This document shows, in pieces, positions 6,879 through 15,627 of a stretch of DNA of 27,137 bases. Source of the stretch: Flavobacteriales bacterium UBA7690 (GTDB taxonomy: Bacteria > Bacteroidota > Bacteroidia > Flavobacteriales_F > PHOS-HE28); NCBI GenBank assembly GCA_002482775.1, contig DLGQ01000053.1, forward strand, positions 31,560 through 58,696, written 5' to 3'. How positions within the stretch are numbered: the stretch's first letter is position 1; each line of letters begins with the position of its first letter. A model generated the notes under the pieces. It was given only the letters and a program-made list of their open reading frames with translations. It did no database searches and had not been told where the DNA came from. The position numbers and the translations under genes were made by a program.

Positions 6879-9800
6879 TCAATGTGCGCTCTTGGCCGGG
6901 ATCAGCTTGAGCAAGCGGGGGAAGAACTCGAAATACAGTGTTAGACCCAGCGCGAGCGACATGGCCCAAAGTACCAGGGCATTGGCCCACAAGGTGGGGA
7001 ACCGAAGGCCGGATAGCCATTTGGAAGGCGCGTAGAAGTGGGCACCAAAGAAGCCGTTGCGGACAGGCTCCAGATAGATCGGATCGCTCTTCTGCACTAG
7101 TTCGCCACGGTCGGCCACGATCACGTTCACATCGTTCTTGTTGGTCACCACATCGGCCAGGCTTTCGTTGCGGAACTCATCCAACAAGTGGAAGTAGGCC
7201 AGGCGGAGTTCCGGCGTTGCGGTCATCGCAGTGATCCGGGCCTCTTTCTCGGCTTCGGCGGTCTTGTAAACATTGCGGTAGTGCTGGGTAAGCACGCTTA
7301 GGCTGGCTTCCAGTTCGTCCAACACCACCTCGTTCACCCGCCCCTTTTCCAGATCATCGATGCGTGCGAAGGCATAGCCCTTCACTTGGATGGACTCCTT
7401 GAGCAACTCGGTTCGTAGCAGATCCAGTTCATAGTCCATCTCCACACCCTCGGTGTAGCCTTGAACGGCCCTCCTCACGTTGCCCACGCTGTTCTCCAAC
7501 TCGCGTATCCACAGGTCCTTCTTCCAGTTGGCGGTCTTCATCCGCTGATCCAGCGCATAGAACTCACGCTCGTAGCGGTTGTCCATGAACTGGGTAACGG
7601 CCATGCCTTCGTACGCCCAACGCGAAGCCATCACGTTGCCGAGCAAGGGCACGCTGCGTTCCGAAGCGAACCACGGGTGCAGCTTATCGAACTTCACGAT
7701 GATGCCGCTGAAGAGCAGTTGTGGTATGATCAGTACGGGGATCATGATGTAGATCACCTTCGCACTGTTGAAGCTGGCGCTTACGTTGAGGCCGAGCACA
7801 TTGGCGAAACACGACGTGCTGAAGAGCAGCAACCAATGTTGGAAATGTTGCCCTTGCACATCCAGCACCGCATGGCCGACCAGCACGAAGAGCCCGGTCT
7901 GGATAGCGGAGATCAGGAACAGGATGCCCACCTTGCTCATCAGGTAGCTCAGCCAGCTCAGGTCCAGGAATTTCTCGCGGGCGAGGATCTTCCGGTCGCG
8001 GATGATCTCCTCTGCGCTCACGGTCAAGCCTAAGAAAAGCGCTACGATCACCGAGATGAAGAGGTACTGTGGGATGTTGTCGTTCTGCCTGAAGATGTAT
8101 TCACCCGGTGTGCCGTGGCCGGTGCGGTAGAACTTCAGGAAGAAGGCCATGAGGAAAGCCAGGGCCGGTGCTTCCAGAAGGTTGATGAGCACGTATTGCC
8201 GGTTCGCCAACTTGCTCAGCAGATCACGCTGGAAGTAGACCTTCAGCTGCCGGATCTTGTCGGGGACGGCGAAGGTGCTCTTGGGCACGGAGCGTTCATC
8301 GGCTACTTGGGCCACACGACCTTCCATCTGCGCGCGGAACACCTCGTTCCACGCCTCGGGCCCGATACGGCGCTGATCCGTTTCGTTGCCGTATTCATCC
8401 ACGAGCTTGGCTTCAAGTATGTTGAAGATCTGCTCCGGGTTCACATTGCCGCACGCACCGCATTGGCCCACTTCGCTGTTCACCTGGCCGGTAACGCGTT
8501 TGAAGTACACGACGGCATCAACCGGATCGCCGTAGTACACCGGATGGCCTTCTTGGTCCATCAGCAAGAGGCGGTCGAACAGCTTGAAGATGTCCGATGA
8601 GGGTTGGTGGATCACCACGAAGATGAGCCGACCTTTCAGGGTCAGCTCTTTCAGCAGGTCCATGATGTTCTCGCTATCGCGCGAGCTGAGGCCGCTGGTG
8701 GGCTCATCCACGAAGAGCACGCTCGGCTCGCGGATCAGTTCCAAAGCGATGTTCAACCGTTTCCGCTGGCCACCACTGATGGTCTTCTCCAACGGGCTGC
8801 CCACCTTGAGGTCCTTGGTCTCGTAAAGGCCCAGCGTTTGCAACATGCGCAAAACACGCTCGCTCACCTGTTGGTCGTTCTGGTCGCCGAAGCAGAGCTT
8901 GGCGTTGTAGAACAGGTTCTGGTATACCGAGAGTTCCTCGATCAGCAGATCATCCTGGCTCACGTGCCCGATCACACCACGGATGCGATCGCGCTCCGTA
9001 TGCACATCCACACCGTTGATCGTGACATGACCTCGGCTGGGCTTCAGGTTGCCGTTGAGGATGTTCAGCAGCGTGCTTTTTCCACTACCGCTACCGCCCA
9101 TGATCCCGATGAGCTTGCCGCCAGTCTCTGCGAGCCGCAGTTCGTGCAGGCCCACACGGCCGTTGGGGAACTCATATTCAATGGCATCGGCCTTGAACAC
9201 GATCCGCGACCGGCCACCCTTCTGCATGAAAGCGGAAAGGATGTCGCTGTAGTAGATGGGTGCACCATGCGGAGGCCGCACACTGGTGCCATTGCTAAGC
9301 ACATAGTGGCTATCGTTGCCCATGCGCTGCCCGTTCAACAGCACATCATCGTCACCCGTGTAGCGCATCACGTACAGGTTCACGCTGGGCACGTGCAGCA
9401 CGCGGATCTCCCCTTTCAATCCATGGGCATGGATGTGGCGTGCGTTCTGCATGCCATTGCTCATGGCCGCATCGATGTAGAGCAGGTGGTTGGCGTCTTC
9501 CCGTTGCTCACGCTGTCCATCCACGAAGATCCGGCACTTGGCGAAATCCTCTTGACCGATGTTGAAGGTCTCGGCCACGGTGGAAACGAATTCCGCTTCC
9601 TGGTCGCTTACCTCTTCATTGCTACGGATGAATTCCAGCAGGTGTACCAGCACCACGAACTTCTGGCGTTGATTGAGCTCTTCGTTCACCTGGGTGCAGA
9701 TCTTGAGCACCTTCACGGAGTTGAGCGAGGTACGCTTGCGGCCGGTGCGGCTCTGGCCACCACTGGCGTGGAACGCCTGCACGAAAGCTTGGTAGCGGGC

Positions 9801-9953
9801 CATGTGAGCCGCCGCCACTTCGGAGCTGAATTGTTTGCGCAGGAAACGCTCCAGGATGGCAGCGTTGTCCGGACGCGCACCTTCGGCCACGGCATCGCCC
9901 TTGGCGATGATGGCGAACAGTTGCAATAAGGCCTTGAGTATCTTCTCGCTCAT
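6879..9953 (-). CDS. Fused ABCG-type ABC transporter with N-terminal TerB-like and FHA-like regions
   Basis: A 1024-residue protein. Residues 1-150 are helical with a TerB-like look (two helical halves, with NEEVSDQEAEFVSTVAE about 112-128). About 180-245 is a beta-rich segment resembling an FHA domain (VLLNGQRMGNDSHYVLSNGT). The nucleotide-binding domain has Walker A GSGSGKST (287-294), signature SGGQRKR (393-399), Walker B VLFVDEPTSG (412-421) and H-loop His449. The NBD-first order and HQPSSDIFKLFDR are typical of the ABCG (White) type. A CxxC (GQCGACGN, ~497-504) follows the NBD. Hydrophobic segments run from about 589 to 760, then a charged ~200-residue region, then one more helix near the C-terminus. 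ATG 9953 is preferred over GTG 9980, which sits next to the upstream terminator. The substrate is unknown. Confidence 0.88.
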   Translation of the reverse strand: MSEKILKALLQLFAIIAKGDAVAEGARPDNAAILERFLRKQFSSEVAAAHMARYQAFVQAFHASGGQSRTGRKRTSLNSVKVLKICTQVNEELNQRQKFVVLVHLLEFIRSNEEVSDQEAEFVSTVAETFNIGQEDFAKCRIFVDGQREQREDANHLLYIDAAMSNGMQNARHIHAHGLKGEIRVLHVPSVNLYVMRYTGDDDVLLNGQRMGNDSHYVLSNGTSVRPPHGAPIYYSDILSAFMQKGGRSRIVFKADAIEYEFPNGRVGLHELRLAETGGKLIGIMGGSGSGKSTLLNILNGNLKPSRGHVTINGVDVHTERDRIRGVIGHVSQDDLLIEELSVYQNLFYNAKLCFGDQNDQQVSERVLRMLQTLGLYETKDLKVGSPLEKTISGGQRKRLNIALELIREPSVLFVDEPTSGLSSRDSENIMDLLKELTLKGRLIFVVIHQPSSDIFKLFDRLLLMDQEGHPVYYGDPVDAVVYFKRVTGQVNSEVGQCGACGNVNPEQIFNILEAKLVDEYGNETDQRRIGPEAWNEVFRAQMEGRVAQVADERSVPKSTFAVPDKIRQLKVYFQRDLLSKLANRQYVLINLLEAPALAFLMAFFLKFYRTGHGTPGEYIFRQNDNIPQYLFISVIVALFLGLTVSAEEIIRDRKILAREKFLDLSWLSYLMSKVGILFLISAIQTGLFVLVGHAVLDVQGQHFQHWLLLFSTSCFANVLGLNVSASFNSAKVIYIMIPVLIIPQLLFSGIIVKFDKLHPWFASERSVPLLGNVMASRWAYEGMAVTQFMDNRYEREFYALDQRMKTANWKKDLWIRELENSVGNVRRAVQGYTEGVEMDYELDLLRTELLKESIQVKGYAFARIDDLEKGRVNEVVLDELEASLSVLTQHYRNVYKTAEAEKEARITAMTATPELRLAYFHLLDEFRNESLADVVTNKNDVNVIVADRGELVQKSDPIYLEPVRNGFFGAHFYAPSKWLSGLRFPTLWANALVLWAMSLALGLTLYFEFFPRLLKLIPAKSAH

Positions 9954-9986
9954 GCGTCCAGCACTGCTCTTTGTTGGCACATTACC

Positions 9987-10020
9987 AAAAAAGAGCGCCC
10001 CTCTTTACGGGAGGGGCGCT
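9987..10020 (-). terminator. Rho-independent terminator of the 10052-11371 operon
   Basis: On the minus strand AGCGCCCCTC and GAGGGGCGCT form a perfect 10-bp stem (10020-10011 with 10003-9994) and 7-nt loop, followed by C and six T (from A 9987-9992). It lies about 30 bp past the stop of the small secreted-protein gene and separates that operon from the ABC transporter gene. Confidence 0.92.
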
Positions 10021-10051
10021 GGAAAGTTCCGCGAGAAGGAAAAGTAGTTCC

Positions 10052-10465
10052 CTACTTCTTGAAACCGATGAGCATGACGGCGCAACCGCTGCCCGCTTTC
10101 GTAGGATCAAGGCCCGCTTCCACGCGTACATCGATGGTGTTGGTCACCGAAAGATCCCAGTACGGCGCATTGCCTTGGTCCTTGTTGCTGAAGAGGACAT
10201 TGTTGTCCTTGTCCACCACGTTGAATACGAGGATGCCATCGCTATCTCCGCTGCATGCTGCTACACGGTAGGTGGTGCCCCCGAAGAGCGTGAGGTTGAA
10301 TTCCGCTTGTTCATCACCCTGCAACAAGGCCCGGTAGAATTGCCCATCGGGGATGTACTGCTTGGTGATGTGCTGCTCGCACCGGTCGGCGATGGTTCCG
10401 CAAAGCTCCTGTGCCTGGCTGGCGATGGAGACGGAAAGGCTGAGGAAAAGGAGTGTCCTACGCAT
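10052..10465 (-). CDS. Small secreted protein of unknown function
   Basis: A 137-residue protein with a signal peptide (MRRTLLFLSLSVSIASQAQ, cleavage probably after AQA or AQ). The mature part is about 118 residues with three or four Cys (in ELCGTIADRC, VAACSGDSDG and GSGCAVML), compatible with disulfides, and an alternating beta-strand pattern (AEFNLTLFGGTTYRVAAC, ILVFNVVDKDNNVLFSN). The layout resembles small pre-peptidase-C-terminal-like beta sandwiches, but I cannot assign a family. Its ATG follows the upstream lipoprotein stop by 3 bp, so the two are one operon, and a strong terminator follows. Likely periplasmic or surface-associated; function unknown. Confidence 0.82.
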   Translation of the reverse strand: MRRTLLFLSLSVSIASQAQELCGTIADRCEQHITKQYIPDGQFYRALLQGDEQAEFNLTLFGGTTYRVAACSGDSDGILVFNVVDKDNNVLFSNKDQGNAPYWDLSVTNTIDVRVEAGLDPTKAGSGCAVMLIGFKK

Positions 10466-10468
10466 GGT

Positions 10469-11371
10469 TCAGGCGAGCATCATGTTGCGGATGGCCGTCA
10501 CCTTGGCCACGATGGCCGCCAGCTTATCGGCTGGGATGGTAACGGTACTGGTGCTGTTGATGAAGGTGGTCTTCTTGGCCGCGTCGGTCACGGGCTCTTG
10601 GAAAGTGTAGGTGCTACTTACACCGCTGAAGAGGCTTTGCAACTCCTTCATTGCGGCAACAAGTGAAGTAGCGGCCTTCTCCTTGTCGCTGCTTTCCAGC
10701 AGTTCCACCAAGGCGTTCAACGAGTTCTTCTGCTCGCCGATGCGGTTCACCAAGGTCTGGTCCTTCGCTGCGGAAGGATCGGAGACCGTGAGGTACAACG
10801 ATTCCACCCATCCACCGGCGAGGACCAAGGCGCTCACATCGTCGCGCTGGTTGTCTTTCAGGTACTGGTCCGCTGCGCGGAAAGCCACACCACTGAACTG
10901 CAAGAGGCTATCCTCGCTACCCAAGTTGGTCTTGAAGCGGTCCAACAGTGCCTTGTCGAAGGAGTTGGTCAACTCCAATTTGCCACCGAGTTTTTCGATG
11001 GCTTGCATGGTTGCCATGGCACGTTGCCCATCCTTGTGGACGGTAACGTAGGCGAGATCCGCGCTGTAGATGCCGAGGGCGGTGCTCTGGGCTACTTTTC
11101 CCACGGTGGCGTCGCCCTTTTCCAGCGGAGCGGTAAGGTCCTTCTGGTACTTCAGGCCCGCCTTGCGTATCGCCAATGCTGTTTGCACGGGCGAGGGAAT
11201 ACTGAAGAGCTTACCGCCCACATTGAGCAGTTCCGTCTCTTTCGGAGTGGTATCCACAGCGAGCGTATCCGCCGCATTGTCCGTAGTGGAAGTGCCCGAG
11301 CCTCCGCAGGAGACCATGAGCAGGCCCAAGCCGAGGGCGAAGGCGAATTGCGAAGAGGTGTTCACGCGCAT
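10469..11371 (-). CDS. Lipoprotein of unknown function
   Basis: A 300-residue protein with a lipoprotein signal: hydrophobic LGLGLLMVSC with the lipobox Cys at residue 22, followed by a Gly/Ser/Thr-rich linker (GGSGTSTTDNAAD). The rest is largely alpha-helical and repetitive in style (ATVGKVAQSTALGIYSADLA, RFKTNLGSEDSLLQFSGVAF, SALVLAGGWVESLYLTVSD, EKAATSLVAAMKELQSLFSG). The regularly spaced Ala/Leu heptads suggest a helical bundle. I do not recognise the family. ATG at 11371 is chosen because it starts the lipoprotein signal; the longer in-frame extension has no sense. It is the first gene of an operon with the small secreted protein 3 bp downstream. TACCTTCG on the minus strand (11411-11404) is one base from the Bacteroidota -7 consensus. 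Confidence 0.84.
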   Translation of the reverse strand: MRVNTSSQFAFALGLGLLMVSCGGSGTSTTDNAADTLAVDTTPKETELLNVGGKLFSIPSPVQTALAIRKAGLKYQKDLTAPLEKGDATVGKVAQSTALGIYSADLAYVTVHKDGQRAMATMQAIEKLGGKLELTNSFDKALLDRFKTNLGSEDSLLQFSGVAFRAADQYLKDNQRDDVSALVLAGGWVESLYLTVSDPSAAKDQTLVNRIGEQKNSLNALVELLESSDKEKAATSLVAAMKELQSLFSGVSSTYTFQEPVTDAAKKTTFINSTSTVTIPADKLAAIVAKVTAIRNMMLA

Positions 11372-11487
11372 GGATGCTGCCGATGTGTTCGTTATCCGGG
11401 TGTCGAAGGTACGTGCGGGTGTAGCGCTGGGTTCCAGCACCTTCGGGCAGTTTTCAACACTTCTACGGGATTGGGGCGGGACAGTTC

Positions 11488-12798
11488 CTACCAGCGCAGG
11501 ATCCTGGCTCCTTTCAGCCCATACCAAAGCATGAACAAATAACACGGCACCATCATCCAGTAGGCGTGTTGGTATCCGATCGGACCTTCAGCAAGGGACC
11601 CATAGACCTTGGGGAGCACGGCACCACCAACGATAGCCATGATCAACATGGCACTGCCGGTGGCAGTATGCCTTCCAAGCCCTTGGATAGCGAGCGGCCA
11701 GATGGCAGGCCAGACCAGCGCGTTCGCTAGGCCGAGCAAAGCGATGAAGACCACGGTCAATGGCACGGTGAGGCGGATGATGCTGAAGTTGACCAGGTCC
11801 AGGAAGGGGATGTTCACAGCAATGCCGGTGGGTAGCATAGCTGCAACAGCCGTAAGGACCACGCCCAGCAACGCCGAGACCATGAGTGCTTTGGATTGCG
11901 AGATGAACCGCGGTATGGTGAGGTTGCCGATGATGTAAGCGACCACCATCGCGATCAACGTCAATGCGGTGAAGTACTTGGTGTTGGAGAGCGGAACGCC
12001 AAGGGATTCCCCATACAGGCCGATGGTCTCCCCCGCCATCACTTCCACGCCCACGTATAGGAAAAGCGCCACCACACCGAGGATCAAGTACGGATAAGAG
12101 AACACCGTTGTACTCGCGTCTTCTGCTTTCGCTGCATCGCGTTCAACCTCCAAGTCCGGCAGTGGCGAGAAACGTACCCACAGGCCGAGCGCGACAAGCA
12201 CACCCGCCATCAAGGCATAGGGGAGCATCACACGTTGGGCCAGCTCATCAAGCCGGACCTCGCGTGCAGCAGCATCCATCAGGGCCAGGTCAGCGGTGAG
12301 CTTATCCGCATCGGCGAGCACGACCGCAGAAAGGATGATCGGTGCCAGAACACCGGCCAGCTTATTGCAGATGCCCATGATGCTGATGCGCGCGGCAGCG
12401 CTTTCGATAGGCCCCACCACGGTGATGTACGGATTGCTCGCCGTTTGAAGCAGGGCCAGGCCGGTGCCGATGATGAAGAGCCCTGTAAGGAAAAGGCCGT
12501 AGGATCTCGCCATGGCTGCGGGCAGGAACAGCAGTGCTCCCACGGCCATGATCAGCAGGCCGAACATCATGCCCTTCTTCATTCCTGTACGCTGTAGGAT
12601 GTACGAAGAAGGCAGCGCCAGGAAGAAGTACGAGATGTAGAACGCGACCGGGATCCAGAGCGCTTGGCTGGTAGTGAGCTCACACGCGATCTTCAAGTAG
12701 AGGATCAGCGTGCCATTGAGCCATGTGACAAAGCCGAAGATGAAGAACAGCGCGCCAAGGATGACGACCGCAGCCGTGGTGTGGGAGGAACGGGACAT
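11488..12798 (-). CDS. Sugar MFS transporter, GluP/FucP (glucose/galactose) type
   Basis: A 436-residue major facilitator with about 12 membrane helices. The N-terminal GALFFIFGFVTWLNGTLI and the following KIACELTTSQALWIPVAFYISYF match the FucP/GluP subfamily, as do LLQTASNPYITVVGP (about 120-134) and ARISIMGICNKLAGVLAP in the first half and GLANALVWPAIWPLAIQGLGRHTATGSAMLI in the second. Members take up glucose, galactose, fucose or N-acetylglucosamine with a proton. The exact sugar is not readable. The large cytoplasmic loop in the middle (about 205-230) is charged, as usual. It is transcribed alone, with a small doubtful ORF upstream; no sugar-metabolism gene lies adjacent. Confidence 0.92.
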   Translation of the reverse strand: MSRSSHTTAAVVILGALFFIFGFVTWLNGTLILYLKIACELTTSQALWIPVAFYISYFFLALPSSYILQRTGMKKGMMFGLLIMAVGALLFLPAAMARSYGLFLTGLFIIGTGLALLQTASNPYITVVGPIESAAARISIMGICNKLAGVLAPIILSAVVLADADKLTADLALMDAAAREVRLDELAQRVMLPYALMAGVLVALGLWVRFSPLPDLEVERDAAKAEDASTTVFSYPYLILGVVALFLYVGVEVMAGETIGLYGESLGVPLSNTKYFTALTLIAMVVAYIIGNLTIPRFISQSKALMVSALLGVVLTAVAAMLPTGIAVNIPFLDLVNFSIIRLTVPLTVVFIALLGLANALVWPAIWPLAIQGLGRHTATGSAMLIMAIVGGAVLPKVYGSLAEGPIGYQHAYWMMVPCYLFMLWYGLKGARILRW

Positions 12799-12873
12799 GC
12801 GGTGAAAGTAGAGGTGCGCACCACAACCCTTCCCGCTTGTGGACGTACCTCGTGAACAGGGTGGTGTGGACGT

Positions 12874-13059
12874 CTACCAGTTCAGTGCCCGCTTGTAGTA
12901 GCGTGGGAAACGGATGCTTTTGCGCACCTGTTGGTAGTACTTGCTCCACAGCGGAGTGGACAGGTCGTAGGGCTCTTTCATCACCTCGCCCTCTGGCTCC
13001 TCGCGCAGCCGTATGGCTTGGGCGGCGGCGTTCTTGAAATGGGCAGTCTTGCGCTTCAT
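12874..13059 (-). CDS. Small basic hypothetical protein
   Basis: A 61-residue ORF starting MKRKTAHFKNAAAQAIRLRE and ending SIRFPRYYKRALNW. It is basic, aromatic-rich near the C-terminus and has no signal peptide or membrane segment. It fills an otherwise gene-free 375-bp stretch between the MFS transporter and priA, and 75 bp separate its stop from the transporter start. The residue pattern looks protein-like rather than random, with helix-compatible spacing and PLWSKYYQQVRKSI. I recognise no family, and a chance ORF is possible. The longer in-frame version starting at 13140 would cover the priA promoter and is less likely. Confidence 0.45.
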   Translation of the reverse strand: MKRKTAHFKNAAAQAIRLREEPEGEVMKEPYDLSTPLWSKYYQQVRKSIRFPRYYKRALNW

Positions 13060-13173
13060 GTCTATAGGACAAGTGCTCCGCCCGGAATGTTGCCCGCCGT
13101 TCCTCGTTCCACGTGGTGCCGCTGCTTCGCATTTCGCCACCGATGATCCGTTCTGCGATCACCTTTGCAGCCC

Positions 13174-15615
13174 ATGTACGCCGATGTGATCCTTCCGCTG
13201 GCCGTTCCGGGCGTGTTCACCTACACGCTGCCGGAGGAGATGGCAGTGTTGCCAGGAATGCGCGTGGCAGTGCCTTTCGGAAGAGGGCGCAAGCTCTACG
13301 GGGGCATCGTTCGGCGTGTCCATGGCGAAGACCCGTTGCACCGAAAACCACGTCCCATCCTATCCGTGCTGGACCTACGCCCCATCGTGCAGGCGGAGCA
13401 GCTGGAGCTGTGGGACCGTATGGCCGCGCACTACCTGTGCACGCTGGGCGAAGTGATGATCGCCGCGATGCCCGGGCAGCTCACGCTGAGCAGCGAAACG
13501 CGTTTGGTCGCCGGTCCGCAGGTGGAACAGGGCATCCCCGATGAAGGCCGTGCCGTGTTCCTGCTGAACGCGCTGGAGAACGGGCAGGTCATCACCCTCG
13601 AACAAGCCGGGGAACTGCTGGGCCTCAAAGACCCCCTGCCAGCGGTGAAAAGGTTGATGGAAAAAGGTGCGCTGTTGCTGGAAGAACAACTGAAGGAGGA
13701 CTGGAAGCCGCGCATGGCCACCTACATCGCACTGGCACCGACCGCCCGCACGGAAGAAGCGTTGCACGCGTGGTTCGACAAGTTGGAGAAGGCGCCCAAA
13801 CAATTGCACGTGCTGATGCGGTATGTGGAACTGAGCCAGTGCCTCACCGACCAGCCCAAGGAAGTGGAACGCGCCAAACTGGTTCATGCGAGCGGAAGTA
13901 CCACCACGGTGATCAACCAACTGATCGAGAAAGGCCTCTTCGAGCGGTACGAACGTGAGGCGGGAAGACCCGATCCGGCCAAGCCGTTGATGGGACCACC
14001 TACCCTTTCGGCTGCCCAGCAAGAAGCACTCGCGGCGATAGATCTGGAGTTCCAGAAGCATGAAGTGGTGCTGCTACGCGGAGTCACCTCAAGCGGTAAG
14101 ACCGAGATCTACACCACGTTGATCGGGCGCGCGTTGGAGCGTGAACTGCAAGTACTATACCTGCTTCCGGAGATCGCCCTTACCACGCACATCATCGCTC
14201 GCTTGCGGCAGCGGTTCGCTGATCGGATCGCCGTGTTCCACTCGCGCATGGCACAACATGAACGCACGGCACTGTGGATGCGCTGTTTGGGTGATGATGC
14301 ACCGGACATCATCGTGGGGGCACGCTCGGCGATGTTCCTTCCTCTGCAACGGTTGGGGCTCGTGATCGTCGATGAGGAACACGACGCCAGCTACAAGCAG
14401 CACGATCCAGCGCCACGTTATAATGCTCGCGACATGGCTGTCGTTCTCGCATCACTGCACAGTGCGAAGGTGTTGCTTGGATCGGCAACGCCGAGCATGG
14501 AAAGCCAGCACAACGCGCATACCGGGAAATACGGTCACGTGGAATTGCTCGTTCGTTTCGGCGATGTGCGCATGCCCACCATCACGCGTGTGGATCTGCG
14601 AGACGCCACCAAACGCAAACTGATGCGTGGCCATTTCACCAGCACCTTGATCGATGGCATACAAGGTGCGTTGGACCGTCGCGAGCAAGTGATCGTGTTC
14701 CAGAACCGCCGCGGGTATGTGCCCGTTTGGCAGTGCGAGACCTGCGGATGGATACCCGAATGCGACCAGTGCGATGTTAGCCTGACCTATCACAAGCATC
14801 AGCATCAGTTACGCTGCCACTATTGCGGCCGGCACTACTCACCACCCACCAAGTGCGACTCTTGCGGAAGTCCACGATTGCGCATGTTGGGGTTCGGTAC
14901 GGAGAAGATCGAAGAAGAGCTGGCCGAGTTCTTCCCCACCGCGCGCATCGTACGTATGGACCAGGACACCACGCGTGGCAAACATGCCCTCGAGCGCATC
15001 CTCACCGCGTTCGGCCAAGGTGCTGTGGACATCCTTGTGGGCACGCAGATGGTGACGAAGGGCCTCGACTTCGACCACGTCAGCACCGTGGGCATCCTCA
15101 ACGCGGACCTGCTCATGCGCTTTCCGGATTTCCGAGCTCACGAGCGTGCGTTCCAATTGATGGCACAGGTGGCAGGTCGATCCGGTCGCCGAAAGAACGC
15201 AGGCACGGTGATCATCCAAGCGCAGGACGTGAACCATCCCGTGCTTGATCTTGTGGTACAGCATGATGTGGACGGGATGTACCAACGCGAACTGGAACAC
15301 CGCAAAGCGCACGGCTATCCCCCGTTCATGCGGTTGATCCAACTCACGTTGAAACACCGGTCCGAGGAACGCGTTGCGGCTACCGCCAGCGCTTTGGCCG
15401 CCGCACTGCGCGAGGGGTTGGGCGATAACGTGTTGGGCCCGGAGATCCCGCCCGTTTCCCGGATCCGCGACAAGCACCTGCGGCGGTTGCTGATCAAGCT
15501 GAGCCGCTCGCGCCACCAAGTGGAGAAGGACTATTTACGGGACACTATCGATCGTGTCTTCGGTGATACGGCACATAGCGCGATACAGCTCGTAACGGAT
15601 GTGGATCCGATGTGA
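13174..15615 (+). CDS. priA: Primosomal protein N' (replication restart helicase PriA)
   Basis: An 813-residue SF2 helicase that recognises stalled forks and D-loops and reloads the replicative helicase. The N-terminal 3'-binding domain (MYADVILPLAVPGVFTY) is followed by a winged-helix linker region. Walker A is GVTSSGKTE with Lys309, and the DEEH box is near 399 (VIVDEEHDASYKQHD). Two zinc-binding clusters lie about 520-565 (CETCGWIPECDQC, CHYCGRHYSPPTKCDSCG). The helicase C region contains VGTQMVTKGLDFDHV and AQVAGRSGR. ATG 13174 is preferred over the in-frame TTG nine bases upstream. CACCTTTG (13160-13167) is one base from TAnnTTTG and would give an almost leaderless mRNA. It converges on the pseudouridine synthase gene with only 12 bp between the stops. 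Confidence 0.97.
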   Translation: MYADVILPLAVPGVFTYTLPEEMAVLPGMRVAVPFGRGRKLYGGIVRRVHGEDPLHRKPRPILSVLDLRPIVQAEQLELWDRMAAHYLCTLGEVMIAAMPGQLTLSSETRLVAGPQVEQGIPDEGRAVFLLNALENGQVITLEQAGELLGLKDPLPAVKRLMEKGALLLEEQLKEDWKPRMATYIALAPTARTEEALHAWFDKLEKAPKQLHVLMRYVELSQCLTDQPKEVERAKLVHASGSTTTVINQLIEKGLFERYEREAGRPDPAKPLMGPPTLSAAQQEALAAIDLEFQKHEVVLLRGVTSSGKTEIYTTLIGRALERELQVLYLLPEIALTTHIIARLRQRFADRIAVFHSRMAQHERTALWMRCLGDDAPDIIVGARSAMFLPLQRLGLVIVDEEHDASYKQHDPAPRYNARDMAVVLASLHSAKVLLGSATPSMESQHNAHTGKYGHVELLVRFGDVRMPTITRVDLRDATKRKLMRGHFTSTLIDGIQGALDRREQVIVFQNRRGYVPVWQCETCGWIPECDQCDVSLTYHKHQHQLRCHYCGRHYSPPTKCDSCGSPRLRMLGFGTEKIEEELAEFFPTARIVRMDQDTTRGKHALERILTAFGQGAVDILVGTQMVTKGLDFDHVSTVGILNADLLMRFPDFRAHERAFQLMAQVAGRSGRRKNAGTVIIQAQDVNHPVLDLVVQHDVDGMYQRELEHRKAHGYPPFMRLIQLTLKHRSEERVAATASALAAALREGLGDNVLGPEIPPVSRIRDKHLRRLLIKLSRSRHQVEKDYLRDTIDRVFGDTAHSAIQLVTDVDPM

Positions 15616-15627
15616 TCCAACACCCCT

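Noticed and set aside
8604..9929. Long plus-strand open frame (441 codons) opposite the ABC transporter
   Set aside because: It is a shadow of the ABC transporter gene, which has full Walker, signature and membrane features. The antisense translation is His/Val/Leu-rich without domain motifs.
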